From positions 2,294,001-2,358,000 of the forward strand of contig NZ_CP013377.1 of NCBI RefSeq assembly GCF_001718415.1: a stretch of 64,000 nt of DNA, in the 5' to 3' direction. The stretch comes from Burkholderia pseudomultivorans. GTDB taxonomy: Bacteria; Pseudomonadota; Gammaproteobacteria; Burkholderiales; Burkholderiaceae. The notes below the pieces were generated by a model. It was not told where the DNA came from. It made no database searches and saw nothing but the letters and a program-made list of their open reading frames with translations. Below are positions 43,815-53,252 of this stretch, in pieces. Position 1 is the stretch's first letter, and each line of letters starts with the position of its first letter. The position numbers were made by a program, and so were the translations under genes.

Positions 43815-45035
43815 CTACAGGAACGTCTTGAGGTTCACCGCCGGATCGGCGAGCCTCGCCGGATCGGGCGTCGCTCCGGCCGCGATCATCCGCCGCGACG
43901 CGCCGATGTCGCGCCCCGCGTTCGCGGCGGCCACCGCGATTATTCTCCCGTCAGCGCCGAGCCCGAACGCCGCAAACGGCCCGCTCGCCGGATTGCCGCG
44001 CACGACGATGGTCCGCTCGCCGCCGAACAGCCCGAGCATCTGCAGGTTGCAGTCGTACTGATCGGACCACAGCCAGGGCAGCTCCGCGTAGGCCTCGTCC
44101 GCGCCCAGCGCATTGGCGGCCGCGACGGCCGGCTGGTTCTCGGCGACCTGCCACGACTCGATCCGCACGTGGCGTCCGAGCAGCGGATTGAAATGCATCG
44201 TCACCTCGCCGGTCGCGAAGATCGCGGGATCGTTCGTGCGGCACCCCGCATCGACGCGTATCCCGTTGTCGACGTCGAGACCGGCCGACTGCGCGAGCTC
44301 GACGTTCGGCACGACGCCGATGCCGACCGCGACGAGATCGGCCGGCACATCGCCCTGCTCGGTCTCGACGATCGCCCCGCCCGCTGCCGCGCGACGAATC
44401 GCACGCGGCAGCGTCGCGAGCCGGAACGCGACGCCGCGCGCGTCGTGCAGTTGCCGCGCGAACGCGCCGACGACTTCCGGCAACGCGCGCTGCAGCAGCC
44501 GCGCGGCCGGATCGATCACCGTCACGTCGCAACCGAGCTGGCGCGCGGCGGCCGCGACTTCGAGACCGATGAAGCCGCCGCCGAGCACCGCGACGCGCCG
44601 TCCCGGCGCCAGCTGCGCGCGCAGCGCCCGCGCGTCGTCGACGGTGCGCACGTAATGCGGCGCGACGCCTGCGTCGACCGGGCCGCCGAAGCTTCGCACG
44701 CGCGAGCCGGTCGCGAGCACGAGCCGTGCGTACGGCAGCGTCGCGCCATCGTCGAGCCGCACGCGCTGCGCAGCGCGCTCGATCGCGTCGACGCGCGTGC
44801 CGAGCCGCAGCTCGATGCGCTGCGCGTCGTACCAGCCCGCGTCGCGCACGAACGCGCGGCGTTCGCCGTCGTCGCTCAGCAGCGCATCCTTCGACAGCGC
44901 GGGCCGGTCGTACGGTAGCTCGCGCTCCGCGCCGATCATCACGATGCGCGCATCGGCATCGCGTTCGCGCAGCGCCTCGGCGGTGCGCCGCGCCGCGTGA
45001 CCGGCGCCGACGATCACGAACGGGTCAGCCGACAT
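43815..45035 (-). CDS. andAa: Anthranilate 1,2-dioxygenase ferredoxin reductase
   Basis: The 406-residue flavoprotein has an N-terminal FAD site (FVIVGAGHAARRTAEAL, residues 6-22), an NAD site (VAVLGGGFIGLEVAAAA, about residues 149-165) and the family-typical GIGVVPN and ATGEV segments. It moves electrons from NADH to the Rieske ferredoxin AndAb. Its start overlaps the ferredoxin gene by 11 bp. The gene order andAc-Ad-Ab-Aa on the minus strand matches the three-component anthranilate dioxygenase of B. cepacia. Confidence 0.93.
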   Translation of the reverse strand: MSADPFVIVGAGHAARRTAEALRERDADARIVMIGAERELPYDRPALSKDALLSDDGERRAFVRDAGWYDAQRIELRLGTRVDAIERAAQRVRLDDGATLPYARLVLATGSRVRSFGGPVDAGVAPHYVRTVDDARALRAQLAPGRRVAVLGGGFIGLEVAAAARQLGCDVTVIDPAARLLQRALPEVVGAFARQLHDARGVAFRLATLPRAIRRAAAGGAIVETEQGDVPADLVAVGIGVVPNVELAQSAGLDVDNGIRVDAGCRTNDPAIFATGEVTMHFNPLLGRHVRIESWQVAENQPAVAAANALGADEAYAELPWLWSDQYDCNLQMLGLFGGERTIVVRGNPASGPFAAFGLGADGRIIAVAAANAGRDIGASRRMIAAGATPDPARLADPAVNLKTFL

Positions 45036-45351
45036 TGACTTCCACCTGCCCGTCGACGATCCGGATCGGATAGGTTCGCACCGGCTCGGTGATCGGCGCG
45101 CATTTCGGCGCGCCGGTGCGGATGTCGATCAGCCCCTGATGCAGCGGGCATTCGACGCAGCCGTCCTCCACATAGCCTTCGGACAGCCGCGCATGGCCGT
45201 GCGTGCAGAGGTCGTGCATCGCGAACAGTTCGTCGCCGATGCGGAACACCGCGATCGGCTTCTGGCCGGCGACGCGCGCCGCCGGTTCGTCTTCGGAGAA
45301 TTCGTCGAAAGCGCCGAGCGGATGCCACTCGGCCAGCGTCGTTTCGTTCAT
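45025..45351 (-). CDS. andAb: Anthranilate 1,2-dioxygenase Rieske ferredoxin
   Basis: The 108-residue protein binds a Rieske [2Fe-2S] cluster through C49-X-H51 and C68-X2-H71 (in CTHGHARLSEG and CVECPLHQG). It carries electrons from AndAa to the oxygenase. The ATG at 45351 is preferred; an extension of a few residues upstream is possible. It lies 20 bp downstream of andAd and overlaps andAa. Confidence 0.94.
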   Translation of the reverse strand: MNETTLAEWHPLGAFDEFSEDEPAARVAGQKPIAVFRIGDELFAMHDLCTHGHARLSEGYVEDGCVECPLHQGLIDIRTGAPKCAPITEPVRTYPIRIVDGQVEVNVG

Positions 45352-45371
45352 GTCGATTCCTTGCCCGTGCA

Positions 45372-45848
45372 TCAGATCGGCGTCGCGAGCAGCGTCTGCA
45401 CGCGCGACGTGTCGTAGATCACCCGCTTGGTCTTGTAGCGCAGCCCGTCGGGCGTGCGCACGACCGTGTCGTAGTACTTGCCGGCCTGGTAGACGTTCGA
45501 CTCGCCGTTGCTGCGCGTCTGCACGACCACGTAGTTGCTCTCGGTGTCGATCTCGCCGTCGCGCTCGGCGACGATCGTCAGGCCCGAGGTCATGTGCCGG
45601 TACGTATGCTCGTCGTAGATGTTCGCGTGCCGCAGCGACACCACGCGATCGCGCAGCATCCGCTGGTTCGTGCAGTGCACGATCCCGACCGGCAGCCCGA
45701 GGTCGGCGTTCTCCTTCGGCACGATCTCGTAGGTGCAGTCCTCGGTGAACATCGCCGGCCACTGTTCGAGCCGGTTGTTGTCGAGATGGCTGATATAGCG
45801 GTTCTGCAGCATGTACAGCTCGAACCACGTCTTCATGTCTTCCGTCAT
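45372..45848 (-). CDS. andAd: Anthranilate 1,2-dioxygenase small subunit
   Basis: The 158-residue protein matches the beta subunit of ring-hydroxylating dioxygenases (SnoaL-like cone fold): FELYMLQNRYISHLDNNRLEQWPAMFTEDCTYEI and LLRDRV-type RMLRDRVVSLRHANIYDEH. It is structural for the alpha3beta3 oxygenase and has no metal ligands. It starts 14 bp after andAc stops. The ATG at 45848 is chosen because the longer frame is Arg-rich. Confidence 0.93.
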   Translation of the reverse strand: MTEDMKTWFELYMLQNRYISHLDNNRLEQWPAMFTEDCTYEIVPKENADLGLPVGIVHCTNQRMLRDRVVSLRHANIYDEHTYRHMTSGLTIVAERDGEIDTESNYVVVQTRSNGESNVYQAGKYYDTVVRTPDGLRYKTKRVIYDTSRVQTLLATPI

Positions 45849-45862
45849 GTCTCGCTCCCGCT

Positions 45863-47134
45863 TCAATAGCCCATCAGCTTCTGGTAGCCGACCCAGAACC
45901 GGCGAATCAGGCTTTCGGTGATCACCGTGTCCTGCTGGTCCGGATTGCCGCGCGACATCTCGATCACCGAGGTCGCGTCGCCGTCGCGCACCGTGCCGCG
46001 CTGCACCAGCTCGGTCGCCTCGGTATCCTCCATCGAGATGTAGCCGGCCGGCCCGACGAGGTTCGCCTGCTTGATGCGCAGCGCGCGCAGCTCGGGCGTG
46101 TCGTCCGCATAACCGAAGAAGTGGAAGATCAGCTCGAAGTTGTCGGGCCCCTTCGGCAGGATCTGCCGCGCGACCAGCGTGTTGTGGATCTGCTGGATCA
46201 CGAGCTGCGGGAAGATCGGCTGGATGTGGTTCGTGCAGTCCTCGTCGTATTCCGACACGAGGTCGAGGATCGATTCGTCCTCGAGATGAAAACCCTCGTC
46301 GAACGAGCGGATGTTCTGCTGCTTGTACGCGGCCGACGTGTCGTCGCCGGTCTTCGTCACCGTGATGATGCTGTGCAGCCCGTGGTTCGCATCGGGAATC
46401 GAGCGCGCCTTCATGCCGACGCGGAAGATGTTGAAGGTCGTATGGAACAGGTGCAGCATGCTCGCGTGATACGGGTCCTTCACGTTCTCCAGGTACAGCT
46501 TCCAGTTCGACTTCGAATACTGGCGCGTGCAGCCGAGATACTCGATCGGCTTGTGGAAGATCCGGTCGATCCACGGCCGCATCTGCTCGCCGAGATAGTC
46601 GGGCAGCGGCGCGACCTCGTCGCTGAAGCTCGCGAACACCAGCCCGCGGTAGCTGTCGACGCGCAGCTTGCGCAGCCCGTGCTGCTTCGGATCGAAATCG
46701 GCCGGCATCCCGGTCATGCCCTTCTGGCCGCGCCGGAACGGCACGCCGAGCAGGTTGCCGGTGTTGTCGAAGCTCCACTGGTGATACACGCACGTATGCG
46801 AGCTCGCGTTGCCGCGCGACTTGCGGCACACCTGCGCGCCGCGATGCGCGCAGCGGTTCACCCAGGCGGCGAGCGAGCCGTCGTCGGCGCGCGTGACGAC
46901 GACCGGCGTGTCGCCGACGAAGGTGCTCTTGAAGTCGCCGGGGTTGGGGATTTCCGCTTCCAGCGCGACGAAGTTCCACGTCGGGCCGCGGAAGATGCGC
47001 TCCTGCTCGCGGTCGTAGACGGCGCGCGAGCTGAACACCTTGTACGGCACGCGCGAGCCGTCGGCGTGCGGAAAGCTCACGTCGGACGCATCGTCGCGCG
47101 GGGCGAACACGACGGGCGATTCTGTCTGCTCCAT
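45863..47134 (-). CDS. andAc: Anthranilate 1,2-dioxygenase large subunit
   Basis: The 423-residue catalytic subunit has a Rieske cluster (C95-X-H97 and C115-X2-H118) and a mononuclear iron site at D220, H223 and H228 in NVKDPYHASMLH. It dioxygenates anthranilate to catechol with release of CO2 and ammonia. It is the first gene of the and operon, divergent from andR; its promoter region holds an inverted GAAAGTG repeat. Catechol produced here feeds the cat genes at 49.4-51.8 kb. Confidence 0.95.
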   Translation of the reverse strand: MEQTESPVVFAPRDDASDVSFPHADGSRVPYKVFSSRAVYDREQERIFRGPTWNFVALEAEIPNPGDFKSTFVGDTPVVVTRADDGSLAAWVNRCAHRGAQVCRKSRGNASSHTCVYHQWSFDNTGNLLGVPFRRGQKGMTGMPADFDPKQHGLRKLRVDSYRGLVFASFSDEVAPLPDYLGEQMRPWIDRIFHKPIEYLGCTRQYSKSNWKLYLENVKDPYHASMLHLFHTTFNIFRVGMKARSIPDANHGLHSIITVTKTGDDTSAAYKQQNIRSFDEGFHLEDESILDLVSEYDEDCTNHIQPIFPQLVIQQIHNTLVARQILPKGPDNFELIFHFFGYADDTPELRALRIKQANLVGPAGYISMEDTEATELVQRGTVRDGDATSVIEMSRGNPDQQDTVITESLIRRFWVGYQKLMGY

Positions 47135-47207
47135 GTCGGACTCCTTGGGGGTTCCGTTTCGTTGATCGATGGAGCCGATTTTTGAAAAGCTAATATTCGC
47201 CGTCTAT

Positions 47208-47247
47208 CCGGAAAGTGCGATTGCGGCGGCGCAGTATCCACTTTCGG
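47208..47247. promoter_or_regulatory. Candidate AndR operator
   Basis: TATCCGGAAAGTG and TATCCACTTTCGG contain GAAAGTG (47211-47217) and CACTTTC (47239-47245) as inverted copies 21 bp apart, both preceded by TATCC. They lie between the divergent andAc and andR genes, where an AraC-type activator should act. Assignment is inference. Confidence 0.5.
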
Positions 47248-47336
47248 CGGATTTCTGCGCTAGCATGACGACACACTCGGCGCGCGATCGCGACCCATTC
47301 GTCCGATCGATGCGCGCCCCAACGAGGCCGATGCCC

Positions 47337-48296
47337 ATGTCCCCGACGTCGTTCGAGCCGCTCGCGCTGCGCGCGCACCGGCTGTTCGAATCCCGCGATC
47401 TCGACGAGACGCGCGAGCGGATCTCGCGCGTGATGCAGCCGCACGCGCTGCTGCCGAGCGGCCGCGTGCGCGGCGCGTCGCATATGGATTTCGTCCGGCT
47501 CGGCGGGCTCGGGATCGGCACGATCGCGTTCGGCGACGCGATGCGCGTGCAGGTCGACGCGGTCGACGGCTACTACCTGCTGATGTTCTGCCTGTCCGGC
47601 CAGGCCGAGGTGCGCGCGATGGGCCGGCAGCTCGGCGTCGACGGGCAGACCGGCGTGCTGTGCGCGCCCGGCGAGCGCTTCGATGCAACGCTGTCGGCCG
47701 ACTGCGAGCAGTTCGTGCTGCGCATCGACGCGGCGACGGTCGGCGCGTTGACCGGCGACCCGCGCGCGACGCTCGACCCGGTGCTGCACGTCAGCGACGC
47801 GGCGCTGACCGCGTGGCGCGAGCAGCTGATGCTGGTCGCGCGCTCGCCCGAGCTGCTCGAACGCGCCAACGCGAACCCGCGCGTCGCGTCGCAGCTCGAA
47901 CACCTGCTGATCGACCTGCTGATCGAAGGCCATCCGCCGTCGGCGCTGCCCGCCTCGCGCCACGAACCGGCGCCGGGCTTCGTGCGGCGCGCGCAGGAGT
48001 TCGTGAACGCGCACTATGCGCAGCCGCTGCAACTCGCCGACATCGTGCGCGCCGCCAACGTGCCGGAGCGCACGCTGCGCGACGCGTTCCTGCAGTTTCG
48101 CGGGATGAGCCCGATGCAGTACCTGCGCGCGACGCGGCTCGAGCATGCGCGCGAGCTGCTGCGCGCGGCGGCGTCCGACCGGCGCATCGCCGATATCGCA
48201 CTCGACTGCGGGTTTACGCACCTCGGACGCTTCGCGATCGCGTATCGGGAAAAATTCGGCGAACTGCCGTCCGATACGCTGGACAGCAGGTCGTAG
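47337..48296 (+). CDS. andR: AraC/XylS-family activator of anthranilate dioxygenase genes
   Basis: The product (319 residues from this start) has an N-terminal AraC-binding-like domain ([20 protein letters not shown]) and a C-terminal pair of helix-turn-helix units ([21 protein letters not shown] and [27 protein letters not shown]). I prefer the ATG at 47337, 9 bp after GAGG; ATGs at 47265 and 47331 are possible. Divergent location next to andAc and the domain make it AndR, activating with anthranilate in relatives. Confidence 0.88.
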   Translation: MSPTSFEPLALRAHRLFESRDLDETRERISRVMQPHALLPSGRVRGASHMDFVRLGGLGIGTIAFGDAMRVQVDAVDGYYLLMFCLSGQAEVRAMGRQLGVDGQTGVLCAPGERFDATLSADCEQFVLRIDAATVGALTGDPRATLDPVLHVSDAALTAWREQLMLVARSPELLERANANPRVASQLEHLLIDLLIEGHPPSALPASRHEPAPGFVRRAQEFVNAHYAQPLQLADIVRAANVPERTLRDAFLQFRGMSPMQYLRATRLEHARELLRAAASDRRIADIALDCGFTHLGRFAIAYREKFGELPSDTLDSRS

Positions 48297-48414
48297 CGGC
48301 ACTGCGCTGCAGCGCGCCGCGCGCGCACCGCCACCGCCGCCACCGCAATCCCCGCCTCCGAATTCGCCAACGCGCGCGGGAATCGACCGTTAGTTGCATA
48401 TAAGGCGGCAGTGC

Positions 48415-49311
48415 CTACGCCTGCGCCGCCGGCGCGATCATCTCCCGCGCAATCGCGCAGAACGCGGTGGTCGCGGCGCTTTCGCCGTGCAGCCGGCGGC
48501 TCATGATGATCGGCGAAGTCGCCGCGGGTTCCGGCAGCCGCCGGTAGACGACGCCCTTCACGCGCACCCCCTCCACGCTCTCCGGCACCAGCGACACGCC
48601 GACCTTCGCGGCGACAAGCCCGAGCGCCGTCTGCAGCTCGCGCACCTCGTGGACGGCCGCCGGCACCAGCGCGCCGTCGCGCAGCGCGGACAACTGCTGA
48701 TCCGCGAAGCTCGGGCGCGGCGTGCTCGGATAGACGATCAGCGTTTCGTTCGCGATGTCCGCGAGCGTCAGCGGCCGGCCCGGATCGGCGAGCGGATGGC
48801 CGACCGGCACCGCCGCGATCAGCTTTTCCTCGATCAGCGCCTCGCGCACGAGCTGGTCGTCGTCGAAGCGCAGACGGCCGAACCCGACGTCGATCCGGCC
48901 GCCCTTCAGCGCGCCGAGCTGTTCGAGCGTAAACATTTCGATCAGCGACAGCTCGACGTCCGGCTGCCGCTCGCGAAACGCGCGAATCACGTCCGGCAGC
49001 GCACCGTACAGCGTCGACGGCACGAAGCCGATCACGATCCGTTCCGACAGTTGCGCGAGCCGCCGCGTCAGCGGGCCGAGCTCGTCGGCCTGGTCGACGA
49101 CGCGCTTCGCCTGCGCATAGAACACGCGCCCCGCATCGGTCAGCTTCAGCGGCCGCGCGCCGCGCACGAACAGCGGCAGCCCGAGCTCGTCCTCGATCGC
49201 CTGCAACTGGCGGCTGAGCGGCGGCTGCGTCATGTGCAGCCGCTCCGCGGCCCGCGTGATGTTCATTTCCTCGGCCACGGCCATGAAGTACCGCAGCTGA
49301 CGCAATTCCAT
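48415..49311 (-). CDS. catR: LysR-type regulator of catechol degradation (CatR)
   Basis: The 298-residue regulator has an N-terminal winged helix (MELRQLRYFMAVAEEMNITRAAERLHMTQPPLSRQ) and a LysR effector domain of the BenM/CatM/CatR type (IVIGFVPSTLYGALPDVIRAF, LGLVAAKVGVSLVPES). It is divergent from catB with a 91-bp gap, the classic CatR arrangement in which cis,cis-muconate acts as inducer. The ATG at 49311 starts the conserved MELRQL; the longer open frame is not used. Confidence 0.93.
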   Translation of the reverse strand: MELRQLRYFMAVAEEMNITRAAERLHMTQPPLSRQLQAIEDELGLPLFVRGARPLKLTDAGRVFYAQAKRVVDQADELGPLTRRLAQLSERIVIGFVPSTLYGALPDVIRAFRERQPDVELSLIEMFTLEQLGALKGGRIDVGFGRLRFDDDQLVREALIEEKLIAAVPVGHPLADPGRPLTLADIANETLIVYPSTPRPSFADQQLSALRDGALVPAAVHEVRELQTALGLVAAKVGVSLVPESVEGVRVKGVVYRRLPEPAATSPIIMSRRLHGESAATTAFCAIAREMIAPAAQA

Positions 49312-49402
49312 TTCATGCTCCGAAGGTATGGAAGTAGTCGGAAAGAGTGTTGGACGGCCGCCCGCGGTCGTTCCTACCATATGCACCGACAGGAGGAATC
49401 GC

Positions 49403-50536
49403 ATGATAGCAACTGCCGCCGCCATCGAGCGCATCGAGACGCTGCTCGTCGACGTGCCCACGATCCGGCCCCACAAGCTTTCGGTCGCCACGATGAATTG
49501 CCAGACGCTCGTGCTGGTCCGTGTTCGATGCACGGACGGTATCGAAGGCGTCGGCGAGGCCACCACGATCGGCGGGCTCGCCTACGGCGAGGAAAGCCCG
49601 GAAAGCATCAAGGCCAATATCGACACCTATTTCGCGCCCTTGCTCGAGGGCATGGACGCGACCCGCCCGGGCGCCGCGATGGCGCGGGCGCGCAAGCTGT
49701 TCCAGGGCAACCGCTTCGCGAAGTGCGCGCTCGAAACCGCGCTGTTCGACGCGCAGGCGCGCCGTGTCGGCGTGCCGCTGTCCGAGCTGTTCGGCGGCCG
49801 CACGACCGATGAGGTCGAAGTCGCGTGGACGCTGGCGAGCGGCGACACGCAACGCGACATCGCGGAAGCCGAGGCGATGCTCGACGCGCGCCGCCATCGC
49901 GCGTTCAAGCTGAAGATCGGCTCGAACGCGGTCGACGACGACGTCGCGCACGTGATCGCGATCAAGCGCGCGCTCGGCGAGCGCGGCGACGTGCGCGTCG
50001 ACGTGAACCAGGCCTGGACCGAAACCGATGCGATCCGGGCCGGCGCACGGCTCGCGGATGCCGGCGTGAGCCTCGTCGAGCAGCCGATCGCCGCGTCCAA
50101 CCGGGCGGGCCTGAAACGCCTGACGCAGCTCGCGCAGATCCCGATCATGGCCGACGAGGCGCTGCACGGCCCGGTCGATGCGTTCGCGCTCGCGCAGGAA
50201 CGCGCGGCCGACGTGTTCGCGGTGAAGATCGCGCAATCGGGCGGCCTGCAGGGCGCGGCGCACGTCGCGGCGATCGCGTCGGCGGCCGGCATCGCGCTGT
50301 ACGGCGGCACGATGCTCGAAGGCGCGGCCGGCACGATGGCGTCCGCGCAACTGTTCAGCACCTTCGCGTCGCTGAAATGGGGCACCGAGCTGTTCGGCCC
50401 GCTGCTGCTTACCGAGGAGATCCTCGTCGAGCCGCTGCGCTACGCGGATTTCAAGCTGCACCTGCCGGCGACGCCCGGCCTCGGCATCACCTTCGACTGG
50501 GCCCGCATCGAGCGGATGCGGCGCGGCGCCCGCTGA
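49403..50536 (+). CDS. catB: Muconate cycloisomerase
   Basis: The 377-residue enolase-superfamily enzyme has the conserved Lys in AFKLKIGS, metal ligands in VDVNQAW (Asp), LVEQPI (Glu) and MADEAL (Asp/Glu), and the second Lys in VFAVKIAQSGG. It cycloisomerises cis,cis-muconate to muconolactone. AGGAGG precedes the ATG. It is the first gene of catBAC, 32 bp before catA, divergent from catR. Confidence 0.95.
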   Translation: MIATAAAIERIETLLVDVPTIRPHKLSVATMNCQTLVLVRVRCTDGIEGVGEATTIGGLAYGEESPESIKANIDTYFAPLLEGMDATRPGAAMARARKLFQGNRFAKCALETALFDAQARRVGVPLSELFGGRTTDEVEVAWTLASGDTQRDIAEAEAMLDARRHRAFKLKIGSNAVDDDVAHVIAIKRALGERGDVRVDVNQAWTETDAIRAGARLADAGVSLVEQPIAASNRAGLKRLTQLAQIPIMADEALHGPVDAFALAQERAADVFAVKIAQSGGLQGAAHVAAIASAAGIALYGGTMLEGAAGTMASAQLFSTFASLKWGTELFGPLLLTEEILVEPLRYADFKLHLPATPGLGITFDWARIERMRRGAR

Positions 50537-50568
50537 TTCCCCTACGACAACCGCCACCGGAGACACAG

Positions 50569-51471
50569 ATGAACAAGGAAGCCATCGACGCGCTGCTGAA
50601 AACCTTCGACGATGCCGCCGAGAAGCCCGGCAACCCGCGCGTGCGCGCGATCGTCAACCGGATCGTGAAGGACCTGTTCTACACGATCGAGGATTTCGAC
50701 GTGCAGCCGAGCGAGTTCTGGACCGCGCTCAACTACCTGAACGAAGCCGGCAGGGAATTCGGCCTGATCGCCGCGGGCCTCGGCTTCGAGCGCTTCCTCG
50801 ACGTGCGGATGGACGAGGCCGAAGCGAAGGCCGGCATCGAAGGCGGCACGCCGCGCACGATCGAAGGGCCGCTGTATGTCGCGGGCGCGCCGGAGTCGGT
50901 CGGTCATGCGCGTCTCGACGACGGCACCGATCCGGGCCAGACGCTCGTGATGCGCGGCCAGGTGCTCGGCAACGACGGCACGCCGATCGCGAACGCGCTG
51001 GTCGAGGTCTGGCACGCGAACCATCTCGGCAACTACTCGTATTTCGATCCGTCGCAGCCCGCGTTCAACCTGCGCCGCTCGATCCGCACCGACGCGGAGG
51101 GCCGCTACAGCTTCCGCAGCGTGCTGCCGGTCGGCTACAGCGTGCCGCCGGGCAGCAAGACCGAGCAGCTGCTCGACCAGCTCGGCCGCCACGGCCATCG
51201 TCCCGCACACATCCATTTCTTCGTTTCCGCGGACGGATATCGTAAGCTGACGACGCAGATCAACATCGAAGGCGATCCGCACATCTGGGACGACTTCGCA
51301 TTCGCGACGCGCGAAGGGTTGATCCCGGCAATCCGCCAGGCCGAAGGCGCGCAAGGCAAGCCGTACGGCATCGACGGCCCGTTCGCGCTGATCGACTTCG
51401 ACTTCTCGCTGGTCAGGGAGCGCGACAACGTGCCGGCGAGCGAAGTCGAGCGCGCACGCGCGCAGGCCTGA
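50569..51471 (+). CDS. catA: Catechol 1,2-dioxygenase
   Basis: The 300-residue intradiol dioxygenase has an N-terminal helical dimer domain and Fe(III) ligands Tyr in LGNYSYFDPSQ, Tyr in VLPVGYSVPP, and two His in HRPAHIHFFV. It opens catechol to cis,cis-muconate. It lies 32 bp after catB and 42 bp before catC. The start MNKEAIDALLKTF fits intradiol dioxygenases. Confidence 0.95.
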   Translation: MNKEAIDALLKTFDDAAEKPGNPRVRAIVNRIVKDLFYTIEDFDVQPSEFWTALNYLNEAGREFGLIAAGLGFERFLDVRMDEAEAKAGIEGGTPRTIEGPLYVAGAPESVGHARLDDGTDPGQTLVMRGQVLGNDGTPIANALVEVWHANHLGNYSYFDPSQPAFNLRRSIRTDAEGRYSFRSVLPVGYSVPPGSKTEQLLDQLGRHGHRPAHIHFFVSADGYRKLTTQINIEGDPHIWDDFAFATREGLIPAIRQAEGAQGKPYGIDGPFALIDFDFSLVRERDNVPASEVERARAQA

Positions 51472-51513
51472 ACGGCCATTTACAGAACGAACCGATCAAG
51501 CAAGGAGTGCGCA

Positions 51514-51804
51514 ATGCTGTTTCATGTGGAAATGACCGTCAAGCTGCCGGCGGACATGGACCCGGTCAAGGCCGCGACGCTGAAGGCCGAAGAGAAGGCG
51601 ATGTGCCAGCGCCTGATGAACGAAGGCATCTGGCGGCATCTGTGGCGGATCGCCGGGCGTTATGCGAACGTCAGCATCTTCGACGTGGAAAGCGTGCAGC
51701 AACTGCATGACCTGCTGAGCCAGTTGCCGCTGTTCCCGTACATGGACCTCGAAGTGCGCGCGCTTTGCCGCCATCCTTCGTCGATTCGGGAAGACGACCG
51801 GTAA
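51514..51804 (+). CDS. catC: Muconolactone delta-isomerase
   Basis: The 96-residue enzyme begins MLFHVEMTVKLPADMDPVKA and contains EEKAMCQRLMNEGIWRHLWRIAGRYANVSIFD, a close match to CatC. It isomerises muconolactone to the beta-ketoadipate enol-lactone. The next step (catD/pcaD) is not in the window. Last gene of catBAC, followed by a strong hairpin. Confidence 0.95.
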   Translation: MLFHVEMTVKLPADMDPVKAATLKAEEKAMCQRLMNEGIWRHLWRIAGRYANVSIFDVESVQQLHDLLSQLPLFPYMDLEVRALCRHPSSIREDDR

Positions 51805-51845
51805 GCGGGCCATCGTCGCCGCTTCGCGGCGTCGTCTGCGCGCGG

Positions 51846-51884
51846 ACACGGGCGACCTGCGGTTTCCTCGCGGGTCGCCCGTGT
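51846..51884. terminator. Strong hairpin after catC
   Basis: ACACGGGCGACC (51846-51857) and GGTCGCCCGTGT (51873-51884) are a perfect 12-bp stem, extended by further pairs around a 7-nt loop. It lies between convergent genes (catC and the minus-strand gene at 51891) and lacks a U-tract; it may serve both directions. Confidence 0.55.
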
Positions 51885-51890
51885 CGCATC

Positions 51891-53069
51891 TCACTTCCGT
51901 GAATCCACCTGGTCGGCGGCGGCGTCGCCGGATACCTCCGCGACGCGCCGCGCGACGATCGCCTTCATCAGCGTCTCGTCGAAATCGTCGGCAGTCTTCC
52001 AGCCGCTGCCGTCCTTGACGAACGTGAAATCGCCTTTCAGCTGCAGCATCGACGGCATGCCGATCGCACCGAGCAGCCTGTCGCGGTAGTCGATCAGCAG
52101 CGGGCACGATACGCGGTCGCCGTCGATCCGCCTGCAGTCGGCGGCCGGCATCACGCCCTGCACGCTGCTCGTCAGCGTCGCAGGCGTGTCGTCGCCCGGC
52201 AGCGACTTGCCGTAGCTCGGCGATCGATCCGATACCTGCTTGTCGAACCGTGCGACGCCCTCCCTGAACGCGGCGCCGATGACCTCGCGCCCGAGCGGCG
52301 CGCCGAGCTTCGGGTTCAGGCCCGCCGCACTGTAGCGGGCCGTCACGTATTCGGACGGGAAAGTCTGCACGACGAATGTACCCGGATCCTTGTCGTCATG
52401 CCGGACGACGTAACCGAGCGTCGTGTGCTCGTCGGCGACAGTCAGGTCCGCAAGGCAGCCGCGCGAGCGATTGGCCTCGTCATAGCCGACTTCGCGATGG
52501 TTGGCGACATGCGGATAGGTTTCGCTGCCCAGCGCGTGCATCGGGTCCTTCCGCATCATCTCCACGCGCAACTTCAACATCAGCGAATTCAGCGTCTTGA
52601 CCGTGGTCGACGCGCCGCACATCGGCGTCGATGCCGGCCACAGCAGATAGGCGCCGACCGCGAGCGCGGCAACCAGCACGCCGAAACCGGTCAGCATCCG
52701 TTGCCGCTTTTGCCCGCGCTGGACCGACGCGATCGTCTCGTCGAGACGCTGCGCGAAGCGCGGATCGATGTCCTGCAGCATGTCCAGCAGAACGAGTTTC
52801 GCGCGCACGTCCGCGAAGCTGGAGTCCAGCACCGCCTGCGTCGCTTTCGCCTCGGCCTCCCCGGTCGTATAGCCTTCGGCGATCAACCAGTCGAGCAGGG
52901 CGCGGGCGGAGCCGGTATCGGGAAACTCGTCCGGCCTGTCCTTCAGGCGCTGCCCGACACGCTCCGCCGCCTCCTCCGTCAGATAACCGCCGACTTCGAG
53001 CGCCATCAGCAATACGTTGCGATCGTCGCCCTGCGGCGGTTCGGCGCGGTCCGCCTGTTCCAGTGACAT
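51891..53069 (-). CDS. Unrecognised single-pass membrane protein
   Basis: The 392-residue product starts MSLEQADRAEPPQGDDRN. An acidic, helical N-terminal region (about residues 20-115) with two similar segments (MALEVGGYLTEEAAERVGQRLKD and LLDWLIAEGYTTGEAEAKATQ) is followed by one membrane helix (about 125-145) and a long probably periplasmic part with Cys pairs (CGAS, CLAD, CRRI, CPLL). I do not recognise the family. The start at 53069 avoids an Arg-rich upstream extension. Monocistronic, convergent with catC. Confidence 0.7.
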   Translation of the reverse strand: MSLEQADRAEPPQGDDRNVLLMALEVGGYLTEEAAERVGQRLKDRPDEFPDTGSARALLDWLIAEGYTTGEAEAKATQAVLDSSFADVRAKLVLLDMLQDIDPRFAQRLDETIASVQRGQKRQRMLTGFGVLVAALAVGAYLLWPASTPMCGASTTVKTLNSLMLKLRVEMMRKDPMHALGSETYPHVANHREVGYDEANRSRGCLADLTVADEHTTLGYVVRHDDKDPGTFVVQTFPSEYVTARYSAAGLNPKLGAPLGREVIGAAFREGVARFDKQVSDRSPSYGKSLPGDDTPATLTSSVQGVMPAADCRRIDGDRVSCPLLIDYRDRLLGAIGMPSMLQLKGDFTFVKDGSGWKTADDFDETLMKAIVARRVAEVSGDAAADQVDSRK

Positions 53070-53252
53070 GGTTGTTGTTCTCCGTCGAGATCGATTCGCG
53101 ATGCCCGACGGCACGGGCACGCGATTCATTAAACAGACAAATCGCTTCGATCTCGGGAAACTACTGGATTTGGCCGCGCCTGTCGACTCGTCGCGGCGCG
53201 CGTCCGCTGTCGGCGCGCGCGACACTGCCTGCCCTCCCGCCACCGGGCACGT

